From Sulfidibacter corallicola (GTDB taxonomy: Bacteria; Acidobacteriota; Holophagae; Acanthopleuribacterales; Acanthopleuribacteraceae): a stretch of 64,000 bases of DNA. The DNA lies in NCBI RefSeq assembly GCF_017498545.1, contig NZ_CP071793.1:2108001-2172000 (forward strand). Reading direction: 5' to 3'. The notes under the pieces were generated by a model that was given only the letters and a program-made list of their open reading frames with translations, searched no databases and was not told where the DNA came from. The position numbers and the translations under genes were made by a program. This document shows, one piece after another, positions 21,776 to 29,386 of this stretch (position 1 is its first letter; each line of letters starts with the position of its first letter).

Positions 21776-21835
21776 TTGCCCATCCGGGTCGGCAGAATCT
21801 CTTTTATCGGAGGTTCGCCGACCGGGTGGGCAATT
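21776..21835 (+). terminator. Long hairpin directly after the PPC-domain gene
   Basis: Left arm 21776-21793 and right arm 21817-21833 pair over about 17 bases with one bulge and one wobble. It starts 9 bases after the stop codon. No long T-run follows, so it may stabilise the 3' end instead of terminating alone. Confidence 0.45.
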
Positions 21836-21881
21836 CCTCGAGCTGTTTCGGCACGTCGAGCCGTTGACAGCTACCGCCCGA

Positions 21882-22245
21882 TACGTCGCTCTCGGCATTC
21901 GGGCACTCTTGAGATCGATCGCTTCGAACGGTTCATCGAGCCGATGAACCTACCTGGCTCGGCGTCGCTCTCGGCTTGCGGGCACTCTTGAGATCGATCG
22001 CTTCGAACGGTTCATCGAGCCGATGAACCTACCTGGCTCGGCGTCGCTCTCGGCTTGCGGGCACTCTTGAGATCAATCGCTTCGAACGGTTCATCGAGCC
22101 GATGAACCTACCTGGCTCGACGTCGCTCTCGGCTTGCGGGCACTCTTGAGATCGATCGCTTCGACATGTCGGCCCGGCGGGCCAACCTACTGGCTCGGCG
22201 TCGCTCTCGGCTTGCGGGCACTGCGGGCTTGGATCGCTTCGGTTA
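21882..22245. repeat. Hairpin repeat array 1: 79-bp tandem units
   Basis: The marker GGGCACTCTTGAGATC recurs at 21901, 21980, 22059 and 22138, exactly 79 bases apart, and a degenerate copy starts near 22216. In the first three units the core is a hairpin with arms GGTTCATCG and CGATGAACC around a 3-base loop. In the fourth unit the same flanks carry a different hairpin core, GGCCCGGCGGGCC. The array fills the gap between convergent genes (PPC protein and msrB). Related sequences occur at 36.1, 37.0, 46.8 and 51.6 kb. Confidence 0.92.
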
Positions 22246-22336
22246 GTGGCGCAAGTCGATCGGGACCGTCGTCACGCTATTTTCGAAGTTACTGAAACCG
22301 CCAACGCCAGAACTCCGGTCATGGGGGAAAGAAACG

Positions 22337-22894
22337 TCACTTTTTGGAGGCACCCACGGGCTGAAAGGCCAGGGCGGCCGAATTGATGCAGTAGCGCAGG
22401 CCGGTCGGCGCGGGACCATCCGGGAACACGTGACCCAGGTGACCATCGCAACGGGCGCAAAGCACCTCGATACGGCGCATGCCGAAACTCAGATCCTTCT
22501 TTTCGGCCACGTTCGCTTTTTCGATCGGCTTGAAGAAACTCGGCCAGCCGGTACCTGACTTGAACTTGGTGGCGGCATCGAACAGGCGAAGATCGCAACC
22601 GGCACACTTGTAGACGCCCTTCCGCTTTTCGTTCCAATACTTGCCGCTGAAGGCTCGCTCGGTCCCCTTTTCACGCAGGATGTGAAACGCCTGACGGTCC
22701 AACTTGCGACGCCACTCTTCCTCGGACAACTCGACCTTCTCGACCGAGTTCTTCGCGACCGGTGCGGTGGAGGCCTGTTCTTTTTCACCGGCGAGGCTTG
22801 GGTTCATCAAAAGGAAGGTCGCGCCAAAGACGATCAGGCTCGAAATCGCGAGGATGACGAGGCGGTGCAAGCGGAAACGACGAATTTCGATCAT
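22337..22894 (-). CDS. msrB: Peptide-methionine (R)-S-oxide reductase, membrane-anchored
   Basis: A 185-residue protein whose C-terminal ~130 residues are a complete MsrB domain. Zinc cysteines are C97/C100 (CAGC) and C146/C149 (CARC). The catalytic cysteine is C169 in RYCINSAAL. The motifs SGTGWPSF and GHLGHVFPDG are diagnostic. Residues 11-30 are a hydrophobic segment that anchors or exports the enzyme, so it probably repairs methionine-R-sulfoxides in the envelope. A resolving cysteine is not obvious outside the domain. Start supported by GGGAG 7 bases upstream. A methionine-rich exported protein is encoded 1.5 kb away. Confidence 0.96.
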   Translation of the reverse strand: MIEIRRFRLHRLVILAISSLIVFGATFLLMNPSLAGEKEQASTAPVAKNSVEKVELSEEEWRRKLDRQAFHILREKGTERAFSGKYWNEKRKGVYKCAGCDLRLFDAATKFKSGTGWPSFFKPIEKANVAEKKDLSFGMRRIEVLCARCDGHLGHVFPDGPAPTGLRYCINSAALAFQPVGASKK

Positions 22895-23499
22895 GTACTA
22901 ACTCCCGTTCTCTTTGCTGTCCGAGCCAGATTGGCCGGAATGACCGTTGTTCTCTTCGGAATATAGTTCCAAGGGAAAGCCCGCCCCAGGAAAAGTGGCG
23001 CAACCGACCCGTGAAGAAGGGGTGTAAACCGAAGGGCGGTCGGCGAAGAAGGCCGCGGTCCGAATCGAACTACATTTCAAGAGCAAGTTAAATTCCCGAA
23101 AAGTTCAAACATTCAGACAGGAAAATAGCGCCAAGCGGGTTTACAACCCATGCCGAGACAATTGAGAGCGGGGTTATCCCTTCCAGAAAACAATATTATG
23201 TGAGCTAGACCACGCCGTTCTAGAAAGATTGAAACCCTAGGTTAATTCGGTTGCACAAGAGACCAATTTGTTCTTTGATATCTGCAGGGTCCAACTCCAA
23301 ATTTCCAGCAATCTGCCGTCGATTGAGAACCCGTTCTCGATTAAGCGAGCCTCAGCGGGAACTTTGGGGCGTGGAGCCCGCTCAACCTCCAACTCTGAGC
23401 ACATGAAAAGCTGAACCAAACAGGGTGTCGTGTGCATGCCTGCACCGGATTCTCCCGAGACGGCCGTTTGGTCAGCGCTAATGTTAGGAGAAACTAGCT
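22895..23499. other. Intergenic region between divergent msrB and RRM genes
   Basis: About 600 bases without a supportable gene; one short minus frame (23237-23437) has no ribosome-binding site or family signature. The region must hold the promoters for both neighbours. A long untranslated leader for the RRM gene is possible, as for cold-shock-type RNA-binding genes, but I could not identify a conserved structure. Confidence 0.4.
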
Positions 23500-23793
23500 A
23501 TGATCAAGAAACTATGGGTTGGGAATCTGCCCTTCAGCGCAAAAGAAGAAGAAGTGCGCCAACTTTTTGAAACCATCGGAAAAGTCCACTCCGTGAAGCT
23601 GATCATGGACCGCGAATCAGGTCGCAACCGCGGCTTCGGTTTTATCGAGATGTATCAGGATTTTGCGGATCAAGCGATCAACAAACTTCACGAAACCGAT
23701 TTTGGCGGGCGCAGCCTGCGCGTCACGATTGCCAAAGATCAAAACACCCCGAATTACTCGGACCAACCCGTCCCCCAACTGGCAACAGTCTGA
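23500..23793 (+). CDS. RRM-domain RNA-binding protein
   Basis: A 97-residue protein that is essentially one RNA-recognition motif. RNP2 is LWVGNLPF (residues 5-12) and RNP1 is RGFGFIEM (near 44-51), with the aromatic residues that stack on RNA bases present in both. A short Asn/Gln/Pro tail follows. Bacterial single-RRM proteins of this type bind single-stranded RNA and are often cold-induced; the target is unknown. TAGGAG lies 9 bases upstream of the ATG. Confidence 0.93.
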   Translation: MIKKLWVGNLPFSAKEEEVRQLFETIGKVHSVKLIMDRESGRNRGFGFIEMYQDFADQAINKLHETDFGGRSLRVTIAKDQNTPNYSDQPVPQLATV

Positions 23794-23975
23794 GCATTTT
23801 CATCAATCCCTCGATCACGGGTCGTGTCGTACGACGCCAACAAGCCACAAATCAGTTATCCGACTACCCATTGAACCCCTGACAGATTTCGATCCTGGAA
23901 ATAGCCCCAACGCTCGCCGCGTTTTTTCCCGGATGGAAATCAGGAAAAGCACCATTCACTGACAAAAAAAACAGG

Positions 23976-24005
23976 AAGGCTCCGCGATGGCGGAGCCTTT
24001 TCTCG
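23976..24005. terminator. Rho-independent terminator (possibly bidirectional)
   Basis: A perfect 10-bp stem, AAGGCTCCGC (23976-23985) with GCGGAGCCTT (23990-23999), has loop GATG and is followed by T-rich sequence. A run of A before it (23963-23970) would give a U-tract on the minus strand. It ends the RRM transcript about 180 bases after the stop codon. Confidence 0.85.
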
Positions 24006-24218
24006 TTGGGGCGAGACCCGACGAACGCTTTTCGGTACCGCACGAGTTTTTTGGAGAAACCGGAAAAAGGGACGGAATTTTCGGTTTTTCGTGGGTTCCG
24101 CACAGGGCCTCGCCATCCGAATCCCGCATGCCGCCAGGGATCCGGGCCGAGAACGTGAGCCAGTCGATGGCCTGCAAGGAACTGATTGACATTCAATCGG
24201 GGACGGCTTAGGCTGCAT

Positions 24219-24322
24219 GCAAAAGCCTTTTCCAACCTGGCTTTCGGGTTGCGCCCCACCGATCCGGGGCGACGGGTGAAGCCTTTGGAGTCGAGACCGA
24301 CAGGTCGTCCACGGGCTTTTGC
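24219..24322 (+). ncRNA. Candidate structured 5' leader with a closing stem and three internal hairpins
   Basis: GCAAAAGCC (24219-24227) can pair perfectly with GGCTTTTGC (24314-24322). Inside lie CAACC/GGTTG (24233-24237 with 24247-24251), CGCCCC/GGGGCG (24252-24257 with 24266-24271), and GACC/GGTC around 24295-24306. The result is a four-way-junction layout about 80 bases upstream of the methionine-rich gene. It matches no riboswitch class that I can recognise. Short GC-rich stems can arise by chance, so only the 9-bp closing stem is persuasive. Confidence 0.3.
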
Positions 24323-24404
24323 GCGTGTGCTCCAAGTGCCTTCGACCCCTACAGGCGCCGCACCCCCGCAAAAATTGGGTTCACACAATTTAGGAGATTC
24401 ACAA

Positions 24405-25253
24405 ATGAAACGTATCGGCTATCTTTTATTCGCGGCGCTGCTCACCGTGTCGACCATCTCATCCGCCTGGGGCGGTTCCGATCCCGAAGCAGCCAAATGG
24501 ATGAAAAAGATGGTAGCTGTCTACCAGAAGGCCCCGCTGAGCATGAACATGTCGGCCAAGATGGAAATGAGCCAGCAAGGCATGTCGATGAAGATGGACA
24601 TGAATGGCGACATCATCTACAAGGACGCCAAGCACCAGCACATGGACATCAAGACCAAAATGGAAATGGGCCAAGGCCAGGCCATGGACATGTCGATGCT
24701 GTACATCATGGACGGCACCACCTTCTGGATGGAAATGCAGATGCCCCCTTCCATGGGCGGTATGAAACAAGTCATGAAGATGTCCATCGATCAAATGGAA
24801 AAGATGGCCGAGAAGCAAGGCATGGGCGGCATGGGTATGTCCCCCGGCGCCATGGACCCGGCCAAGATCATGGAAAACATGGAAAAAATGATGGACCTCA
24901 AGTACGAGGGCACCAAAGACGGCAAGGTCACGCTCAGCGCCGAAATGACGCCGGAAGCCTCCAAGAAGATGGGCATTCCGACCAACATGGGCCAGAAGAT
25001 GAAAATTACGCTCGACGAGAAAAACATCTTCCCTTCCGAGATCGCGTTTCTGGCCGAAGGTGAAGGCGCCGCCCCGATGATGGTGATGTCCTTTCAGAAC
25101 CTGAAATTCCTGAAATCGGTCGACGACGCCAAGTTCACCTACACCCCGCCCGAGGGTGTCATGGTTCAGGACCTGGGCAAAATGCTGGAAGGCATGCAGG
25201 GCGGCGGTCACCAAGGCCACAGCCACGGTCCGGGCGAAGACCACAAGCACTGA
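24405..25253 (+). CDS. Methionine-rich exported protein with His-rich tail, LolA-like at most
   Basis: A 282-residue protein. The start at 24405 is fixed by TAGGAG 8 bases upstream and by the signal peptide MKRIGYLLFAALLTVSTISSAWG. About 45 of 282 residues are methionine (16%), spaced in M-x-M patterns (NMSAKMEMSQQGMSMKMDM). The C-terminus ends in a His-rich tail (GHQGHSHGPGEDHKH). The central pattern of alternating strands and the phrases YIMDGTTFWMEM and KFTYTPPEGV recall LolA/LppX-type lipoprotein-carrier folds, but the match is weak. Met- and His-rich exported proteins often bind copper or silver, or act as oxidant sinks; both are inferences. A membrane-anchored MsrB lies 1.5 kb upstream. 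Confidence 0.8.
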   Translation: MKRIGYLLFAALLTVSTISSAWGGSDPEAAKWMKKMVAVYQKAPLSMNMSAKMEMSQQGMSMKMDMNGDIIYKDAKHQHMDIKTKMEMGQGQAMDMSMLYIMDGTTFWMEMQMPPSMGGMKQVMKMSIDQMEKMAEKQGMGGMGMSPGAMDPAKIMENMEKMMDLKYEGTKDGKVTLSAEMTPEASKKMGIPTNMGQKMKITLDEKNIFPSEIAFLAEGEGAAPMMVMSFQNLKFLKSVDDAKFTYTPPEGVMVQDLGKMLEGMQGGGHQGHSHGPGEDHKH

Positions 25254-25266
25254 TTTCCGATCCCGA

Positions 25267-25337
25267 CCTATTCTCGAATAGGTTCCAAACCCAAACGGGC
25301 ACGAAAACGCGATCCTCTCCAGGGGGTCGCGTTTTTT
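25267..25337. terminator. Convergent terminators between methionine-rich and HEAT genes
   Basis: The first hairpin, CCTATTC-TC-GAATAGG (25267-25282), comes 14 bases after the stop. The second pairs AAAACGCGA (25304-25312) with TCGCGTTTT (25327-25335) and continues into a T-run. The A-run at its left arm gives a U-tract on the minus strand as well, so it can serve the convergent HEAT gene. Confidence 0.8.
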
Positions 25338-25339
25338 CG

Positions 25340-26314
25340 TTAGAGGGGTCGAACTTTCAACTGAGCCAAGGCCTCTTCCATCGTCTCGCGTACCAAGTGC
25401 TCGCCCTCCCCTGCCAGGGCCCGTTCCAAAGCGCCGCTGCTGCGGTAATCGCCGAGGTTGCCCAGCGCGAAAGCGGCACGTTCGCGCATTTGCGGATCCG
25501 GATCGGCCAACGCTTTTTCCAGGGCCACGGTGATTTGCATTCGGACACCTTCACCCGGACGCAGCTCCTCGAACCACTCGCTCAGGACCACCACCGCTTC
25601 GCGGCGAACCTCTGCAGCCTTGTCTTCCAAAAGCGGCAACAACAATTCACAGTTGTCGGGATGCGCCAAGGCCCCGACGACGCTGCAGGCCAAACGCCGC
25701 ACGACGGCATGGCGACCGTGCAGCAAGGGAAGAAAAGCCGTGCGAACGCGATAGTCGGCGAAATAGCGCAACACGATGTGGGTCAACGCCATGGCCGCCT
25801 CTTTCACCAGGCCGGCGGGGCCGTTTCCCAGAGCCTCCATCAATGCGTCGGTCACGCGCGGATCGCGAATCCACGCGTCCGTTTCAAGGCTCTCCTCGGC
25901 CGCGGCCTCCAGCGCGATCAAGCCGGCAGCCCGCGTTCGCGTCGCCACGTCCCGATCCCCTCCGAGATCTCGCAATACGCCGTCCATCCTCCGCAGCAGA
26001 GCCGGATCCGGAGGGATCAAATCGTAATAGGCAGCCTGTACCGCCGGATCCAAATCATCGATGAATCCGGCTTTCAGCAACAATTCCTTGGCTTCACCAA
26101 CATCGCCCCTGGCGAGAAGGCGTTTGGCCTCTGCGATTTCCACACGAACACTCCCAGCCGACTCGTTTCGACAAGGCGACCCGAAAGGCCGCTCACCCAA
26201 GAGGTCCACCGACGCCCTTCTCCGCGAATCCGATATTTCCGTCACGAACACTGACGCCGAGGCCGGATTCATTTCGATGGCAGTCGCGGACCCGGTCTTC
26301 GCGTCAAGTTCCAT
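25340..26314 (-). CDS. HEAT-repeat protein
   Basis: A 324-residue protein without signal peptide when started at the ATG at 26314. A longer frame to 26380 would need a TTG start with no ribosome-binding site. The N-terminal ~75 residues are low-complexity. From about residue 75 on it consists of paired helices, clearest in the C-terminal half (EVRREAVVVLSEWFEE; PQMRERAAFALGNLGDYRSSGALERAL), typical of HEAT/PBS-lyase-like repeats. Such proteins are protein-protein scaffolds. It lies between the methionine-rich gene and an orphan vgrG transcribed in the same direction; a terminator separates it from vgrG. No specific partner is identifiable. Confidence 0.8.
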   Translation of the reverse strand: MELDAKTGSATAIEMNPASASVFVTEISDSRRRASVDLLGERPFGSPCRNESAGSVRVEIAEAKRLLARGDVGEAKELLLKAGFIDDLDPAVQAAYYDLIPPDPALLRRMDGVLRDLGGDRDVATRTRAAGLIALEAAAEESLETDAWIRDPRVTDALMEALGNGPAGLVKEAAMALTHIVLRYFADYRVRTAFLPLLHGRHAVVRRLACSVVGALAHPDNCELLLPLLEDKAAEVRREAVVVLSEWFEELRPGEGVRMQITVALEKALADPDPQMRERAAFALGNLGDYRSSGALERALAGEGEHLVRETMEEALAQLKVRPL

Positions 26315-26464
26315 GGAGGTCTCTCGTTCGAGCCACGTGGACACGAAACGGGAATAACGAAAGATAACAGGCCAAAACAAAGGATAACGAAGGAGATACC
26401 GCGAATCCTAACACGTTTTACCGTCAACGCAAGATCAAGCAGCCGCGTTTTTCCACACCAACAA

Positions 26465-26487
26465 GAAAACCCCGCGCGAACGCGGGG
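26465..26487 (-). terminator. Rho-independent terminator of the minus-strand vgrG
   Basis: CCCCGCG (26470-26476) pairs with CGCGGGG (26481-26487) around loop CGAA. On the minus strand it is followed by TTTTC. It lies about 50 bases beyond the vgrG stop codon. Confidence 0.85.
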
Positions 26488-26538
26488 CATCCCATCTGCA
26501 ATTCGATTGGTAAAAGCGCGGCCTCACAGCCAAAGCCA

Positions 26539-28773
26539 TCAGTTGAGTTTAACCAAGGCGCCGGAAATTTCGTGCAGGCCGATCGCCGCGCTGGTGATCT
26601 TGACCCCACCGACTTCCACACCGGAAGGTTTGATGGTGATCGTATTGGCACCAACCCCCAGGGTCAGTTCCTGCGTGGCGGTGATCGACACCTTGGCGCC
26701 GGAGATCGAAACCTGCTGGTTGCCGATCGCGGTCAGGGTCTGGCCGCCGGTGATGGTCACCCCTTGACCGGCCGCGAACGAGGCGTTCTTGGCTGGAGCG
26801 CTGAATCCCATGTTGCCCGTGGCCACGGTGGTGGTCATGTCGCCGGTATTGACGTTCACCGTATGGCTGCCGGTCAGAACGTTGAGGGTGTTGCTGCCGG
26901 TATTGACGTTCACCGTGCGGTTGCCGGTCAGAACGTTCTGGGTCTCGTCGCCGGTGTTGACATTGGTCGTGCGATTGCCGGTACAGATGGTGATTTCCTC
27001 GTTGCCGTCCAACACCATGCGGTGGTGTTCGTTTTGAACGGTGATCACCTTGTCGCGGCCGGTGTACTCGCCGTAATCCTCGTCGATCACGTCGACCGTC
27101 TTGGTTTTCTGGACCACCTCGTGGCTGTTGTTGTCGACCACGACGAACTTGTCGTGATGCACCGTGGTGGACATGTCGTTGTCGACCACGATGGTCTTGT
27201 CGTGGTGCACGGTCGTGGTCATGTCGTTGTTGACGGTGATGGTCTTGTTGTTCAACACCAGCGTGTTCATGTCCTTCTGGGCACGGATGTCGATCATCTC
27301 CTTGCCGTCCTCGTCGTCGAACATGATGTGGTTGTCTTTGATGGTCTTGATGATGTTCTGGTACTTCTTGTCCGGACCCAACGGGCACTTGTTGAAGTCG
27401 TTGTAGACCCGGCCCACCACCATGGGGTGATCGGGCATGCCGTTGAGGAAGGCCACCAACACCTCGTGCCCGACCCGCGGAATCCACTGAATCCCGTAAT
27501 CCTTGCCGGCATATCCGTTGGAAACGCGAACCCAAATGGAACTGCGATCGTTTTTCTGTCCCTCGCGGTCCCAGTGAAACTGGATCTTGCAGCGACCCAG
27601 ATCATCGAGGTACACCTCGGCCCCCGGCGGTCCCGTGACGGTCGCGGTCTGGATCCCGTAAACCCGAGGCGCCTTGGTCTTGCGCTCGGGTCGGAAGTTG
27701 AGCTTGATCGGGAAGCAGGTGAAATGAACCACGTAGTGGCCCTGCTCGAGACTGATATGACAGGAGGTCAGCAGCCATTTGGCGTTGAAATCATCGCGAT
27801 AGTGGTCGGTCATCTCGAAGACGTGGCCCACTTCGAACGAGCGGCAGGAGGCCATGCCCTTGCCGACCTTGTTGATCGACTCTTCGGCTTCCTTGCGCAG
27901 CGGCTTGTAGTAGGAGACATTGCCCGAGACCTTGTAGTTCTGGGTGTGCTCGTAAACCTCCAGTTTGGAGAAAAACGGCGGCGCGGATGCGGTCTCGCTG
28001 TCCATCAGGCCGGTTTGCGAGGTCTCGTGGTGGTAATCGTTAAGGGTAAAATTGCCGGTGGAGAGAACTTCCCGGTAATGAAAATCCTGAATGTGTTCCT
28101 TGGCCCCGAATCCCTGTTTGAGGTCGTCGTCTTCCATGTACTTGGCTTTGGGGTTCGGTTTACAGTCGTCGTGGCCACCGGCGTGATTGGCGAACACGAC
28201 CTGCTGTTGGTCGTGATCGAAGTAAAAACAGATGCCGTCCTCTTCCATCAACCGGGAAACGAAGGCGTAGGAACTCTCTTCGTACTGAAGGCAATAGTCG
28301 CGGGTCGGCGGCGTGCTCTGCAACTCCCAGCGGTGAGCGATGCCCAATTCGTCCAGGCACTCGCCGACAATGTCCTTGCTGGTCTTGTCCTGGAATACCT
28401 TGGAATAGGTTTTCTTTGTCGCCAGCCACAGATCGGGCCGAATTTCGACCTGATAGAGGAAGGCCGGATCGGAGGTGGTGCCCACATCCCCGTGAGAGGT
28501 GCGTGCCTGGGCGAACCCGGTGATGATACCCGAAAAAACGCGTCGATCCGTCAATTCCTCGCCACACATCAATACGATACGGGCGTTGGCGTGGATCATG
28601 TCTTCGAACTTCAGATCCCGTTGTTCCGACTTGATGTCGGCCTCGATCACGTACAGCTCGGAGATGGCCTCCCTGATTTTGGCTTTAAGGACCACGACCT
28701 CGTCGCCGCCCGGTCCTTCCCAGAAAATATCGCGCTCTCTATTGGCTAGTGAAGTCACGGCATTCCTCTTCAT
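26539..28773 (-). CDS. vgrG: Type VI secretion tip protein VgrG (orphan copy)
   Basis: A 744-residue VgrG. The start at 28773 begins MKRNAVTSLANRERD, just ahead of the first recognisable tip sequence; the frame stays open upstream to 29241 but that part has no VgrG character. Residues ~20-375 are the gp27-like baseplate domain. Residues ~378-455 are the gp5-like OB fold (VYLDDLGRCKIQFHWDREG, WIPRVGHEVLVAFLNG). The rest is a beta-helix spike with regular short repeats (TVNNDMTTTVHHDK; NVNTG...NVLTG). It ends in plain spike sequence, so there is no fused effector domain. No PAAR or effector gene is adjacent. Function: puncturing tip of the T6SS, loaded on Hcp tubes. No clear Shine-Dalgarno sequence before the chosen start. 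Confidence 0.93.
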   Translation of the reverse strand: MKRNAVTSLANRERDIFWEGPGGDEVVVLKAKIREAISELYVIEADIKSEQRDLKFEDMIHANARIVLMCGEELTDRRVFSGIITGFAQARTSHGDVGTTSDPAFLYQVEIRPDLWLATKKTYSKVFQDKTSKDIVGECLDELGIAHRWELQSTPPTRDYCLQYEESSYAFVSRLMEEDGICFYFDHDQQQVVFANHAGGHDDCKPNPKAKYMEDDDLKQGFGAKEHIQDFHYREVLSTGNFTLNDYHHETSQTGLMDSETASAPPFFSKLEVYEHTQNYKVSGNVSYYKPLRKEAEESINKVGKGMASCRSFEVGHVFEMTDHYRDDFNAKWLLTSCHISLEQGHYVVHFTCFPIKLNFRPERKTKAPRVYGIQTATVTGPPGAEVYLDDLGRCKIQFHWDREGQKNDRSSIWVRVSNGYAGKDYGIQWIPRVGHEVLVAFLNGMPDHPMVVGRVYNDFNKCPLGPDKKYQNIIKTIKDNHIMFDDEDGKEMIDIRAQKDMNTLVLNNKTITVNNDMTTTVHHDKTIVVDNDMSTTVHHDKFVVVDNNSHEVVQKTKTVDVIDEDYGEYTGRDKVITVQNEHHRMVLDGNEEITICTGNRTTNVNTGDETQNVLTGNRTVNVNTGSNTLNVLTGSHTVNVNTGDMTTTVATGNMGFSAPAKNASFAAGQGVTITGGQTLTAIGNQQVSISGAKVSITATQELTLGVGANTITIKPSGVEVGGVKITSAAIGLHEISGALVKLN

Positions 28774-29386
28774 ATCATAGGTTTTTCGAAAGCATGAGCC
28801 GCGCTCTCCATATAGGGAGAGCAAGGATAAAGCCTTGGCACATACTGTGTTCCGGCGATTTTGGAGTTCATCGTTCCCGTGTTTCGGGACACACGTGGCC
28901 GGCAAAAAAAGATCCGAATCGATTTCATTATAGCCAGAAGAGTTCCCCCTGTAACGGGAAAATAGCGAGATCCGCATTTTTCCGAACGAATACGTCATGT
29001 TCGGTGAAATCTCACACAAAATGTCTCGAAGAGAAAAACCAAACCCCGAAATTGGCCACGTGCCCTCGCATGACCAGGGTCGAGGGAGCGGAAATTCCCC
29101 TCCCCCAACCGTGAGTAAAAACAACCCCGATCCAGGCGAAATGACATAGAATGAATCGGATTCCCGGGCTTTCCAATTTCCCTCGAGGCGACGCTTACTT
29201 GTCCACCAATAGGCCTCATCCAGACTTGGTTCATTCACCAAATCGACGGTTTTCCGACCCTAATTTATCGTTCGTGATCTAGAACACTCTTTCACTATTT
29301 GTTTCACCTCAGACATTTTCTATATTGAAAAAAACCTATCTTTCTGAACCGTTCCGCCAACATCGTTCGATTATTTGGAGGTTTTC
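28774..29386. other. Divergent intergenic region, vgrG / Ig-array gene
   Basis: About 610 bases between divergently transcribed genes. Part of it is open in phase with vgrG but lacks protein character. The last 120 bases are AT-rich and hold a promoter candidate for the Ig-array gene. Confidence 0.5.
29299..29326 (+). promoter_or_regulatory. Candidate sigma-70 promoter for the Ig-array gene
   Basis: TTGTTT (29299-29304) and TATATT (29321-29326) are separated by 16 bases in AT-rich DNA, about 60 bases before the start codon. The -10 box is good and the -35 box is moderate. Confidence 0.4.

Larger units (their letters stand above)
23794..24404. other. Intergenic region, RRM gene to methionine-rich gene
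   Basis: About 610 bases holding the RRM terminator (23976-24005) and a candidate structured leader (24219-24322). A reading frame is open in phase with the downstream gene from 24186, but the signal peptide and ribosome-binding site at 24405 show that the frame upstream is not translated. Confidence 0.5.

Noticed and set aside
24186..24404. An N-terminal extension of the methionine-rich protein.
   Set aside because: The signal peptide and TAGGAG ribosome-binding site place the start at 24405; the extension lacks protein character.
26572..28749. A 725-codon plus-strand frame opposite vgrG.
   Set aside because: It mirrors the repetitive VgrG spike and has no recognisable protein family or ribosome-binding site.
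28774..29241. A 156-codon N-terminal extension of the orphan VgrG.
   Set aside because: VgrG homology begins only around 28740; the upstream frame is open but low in similarity and would mask the divergent promoter region.
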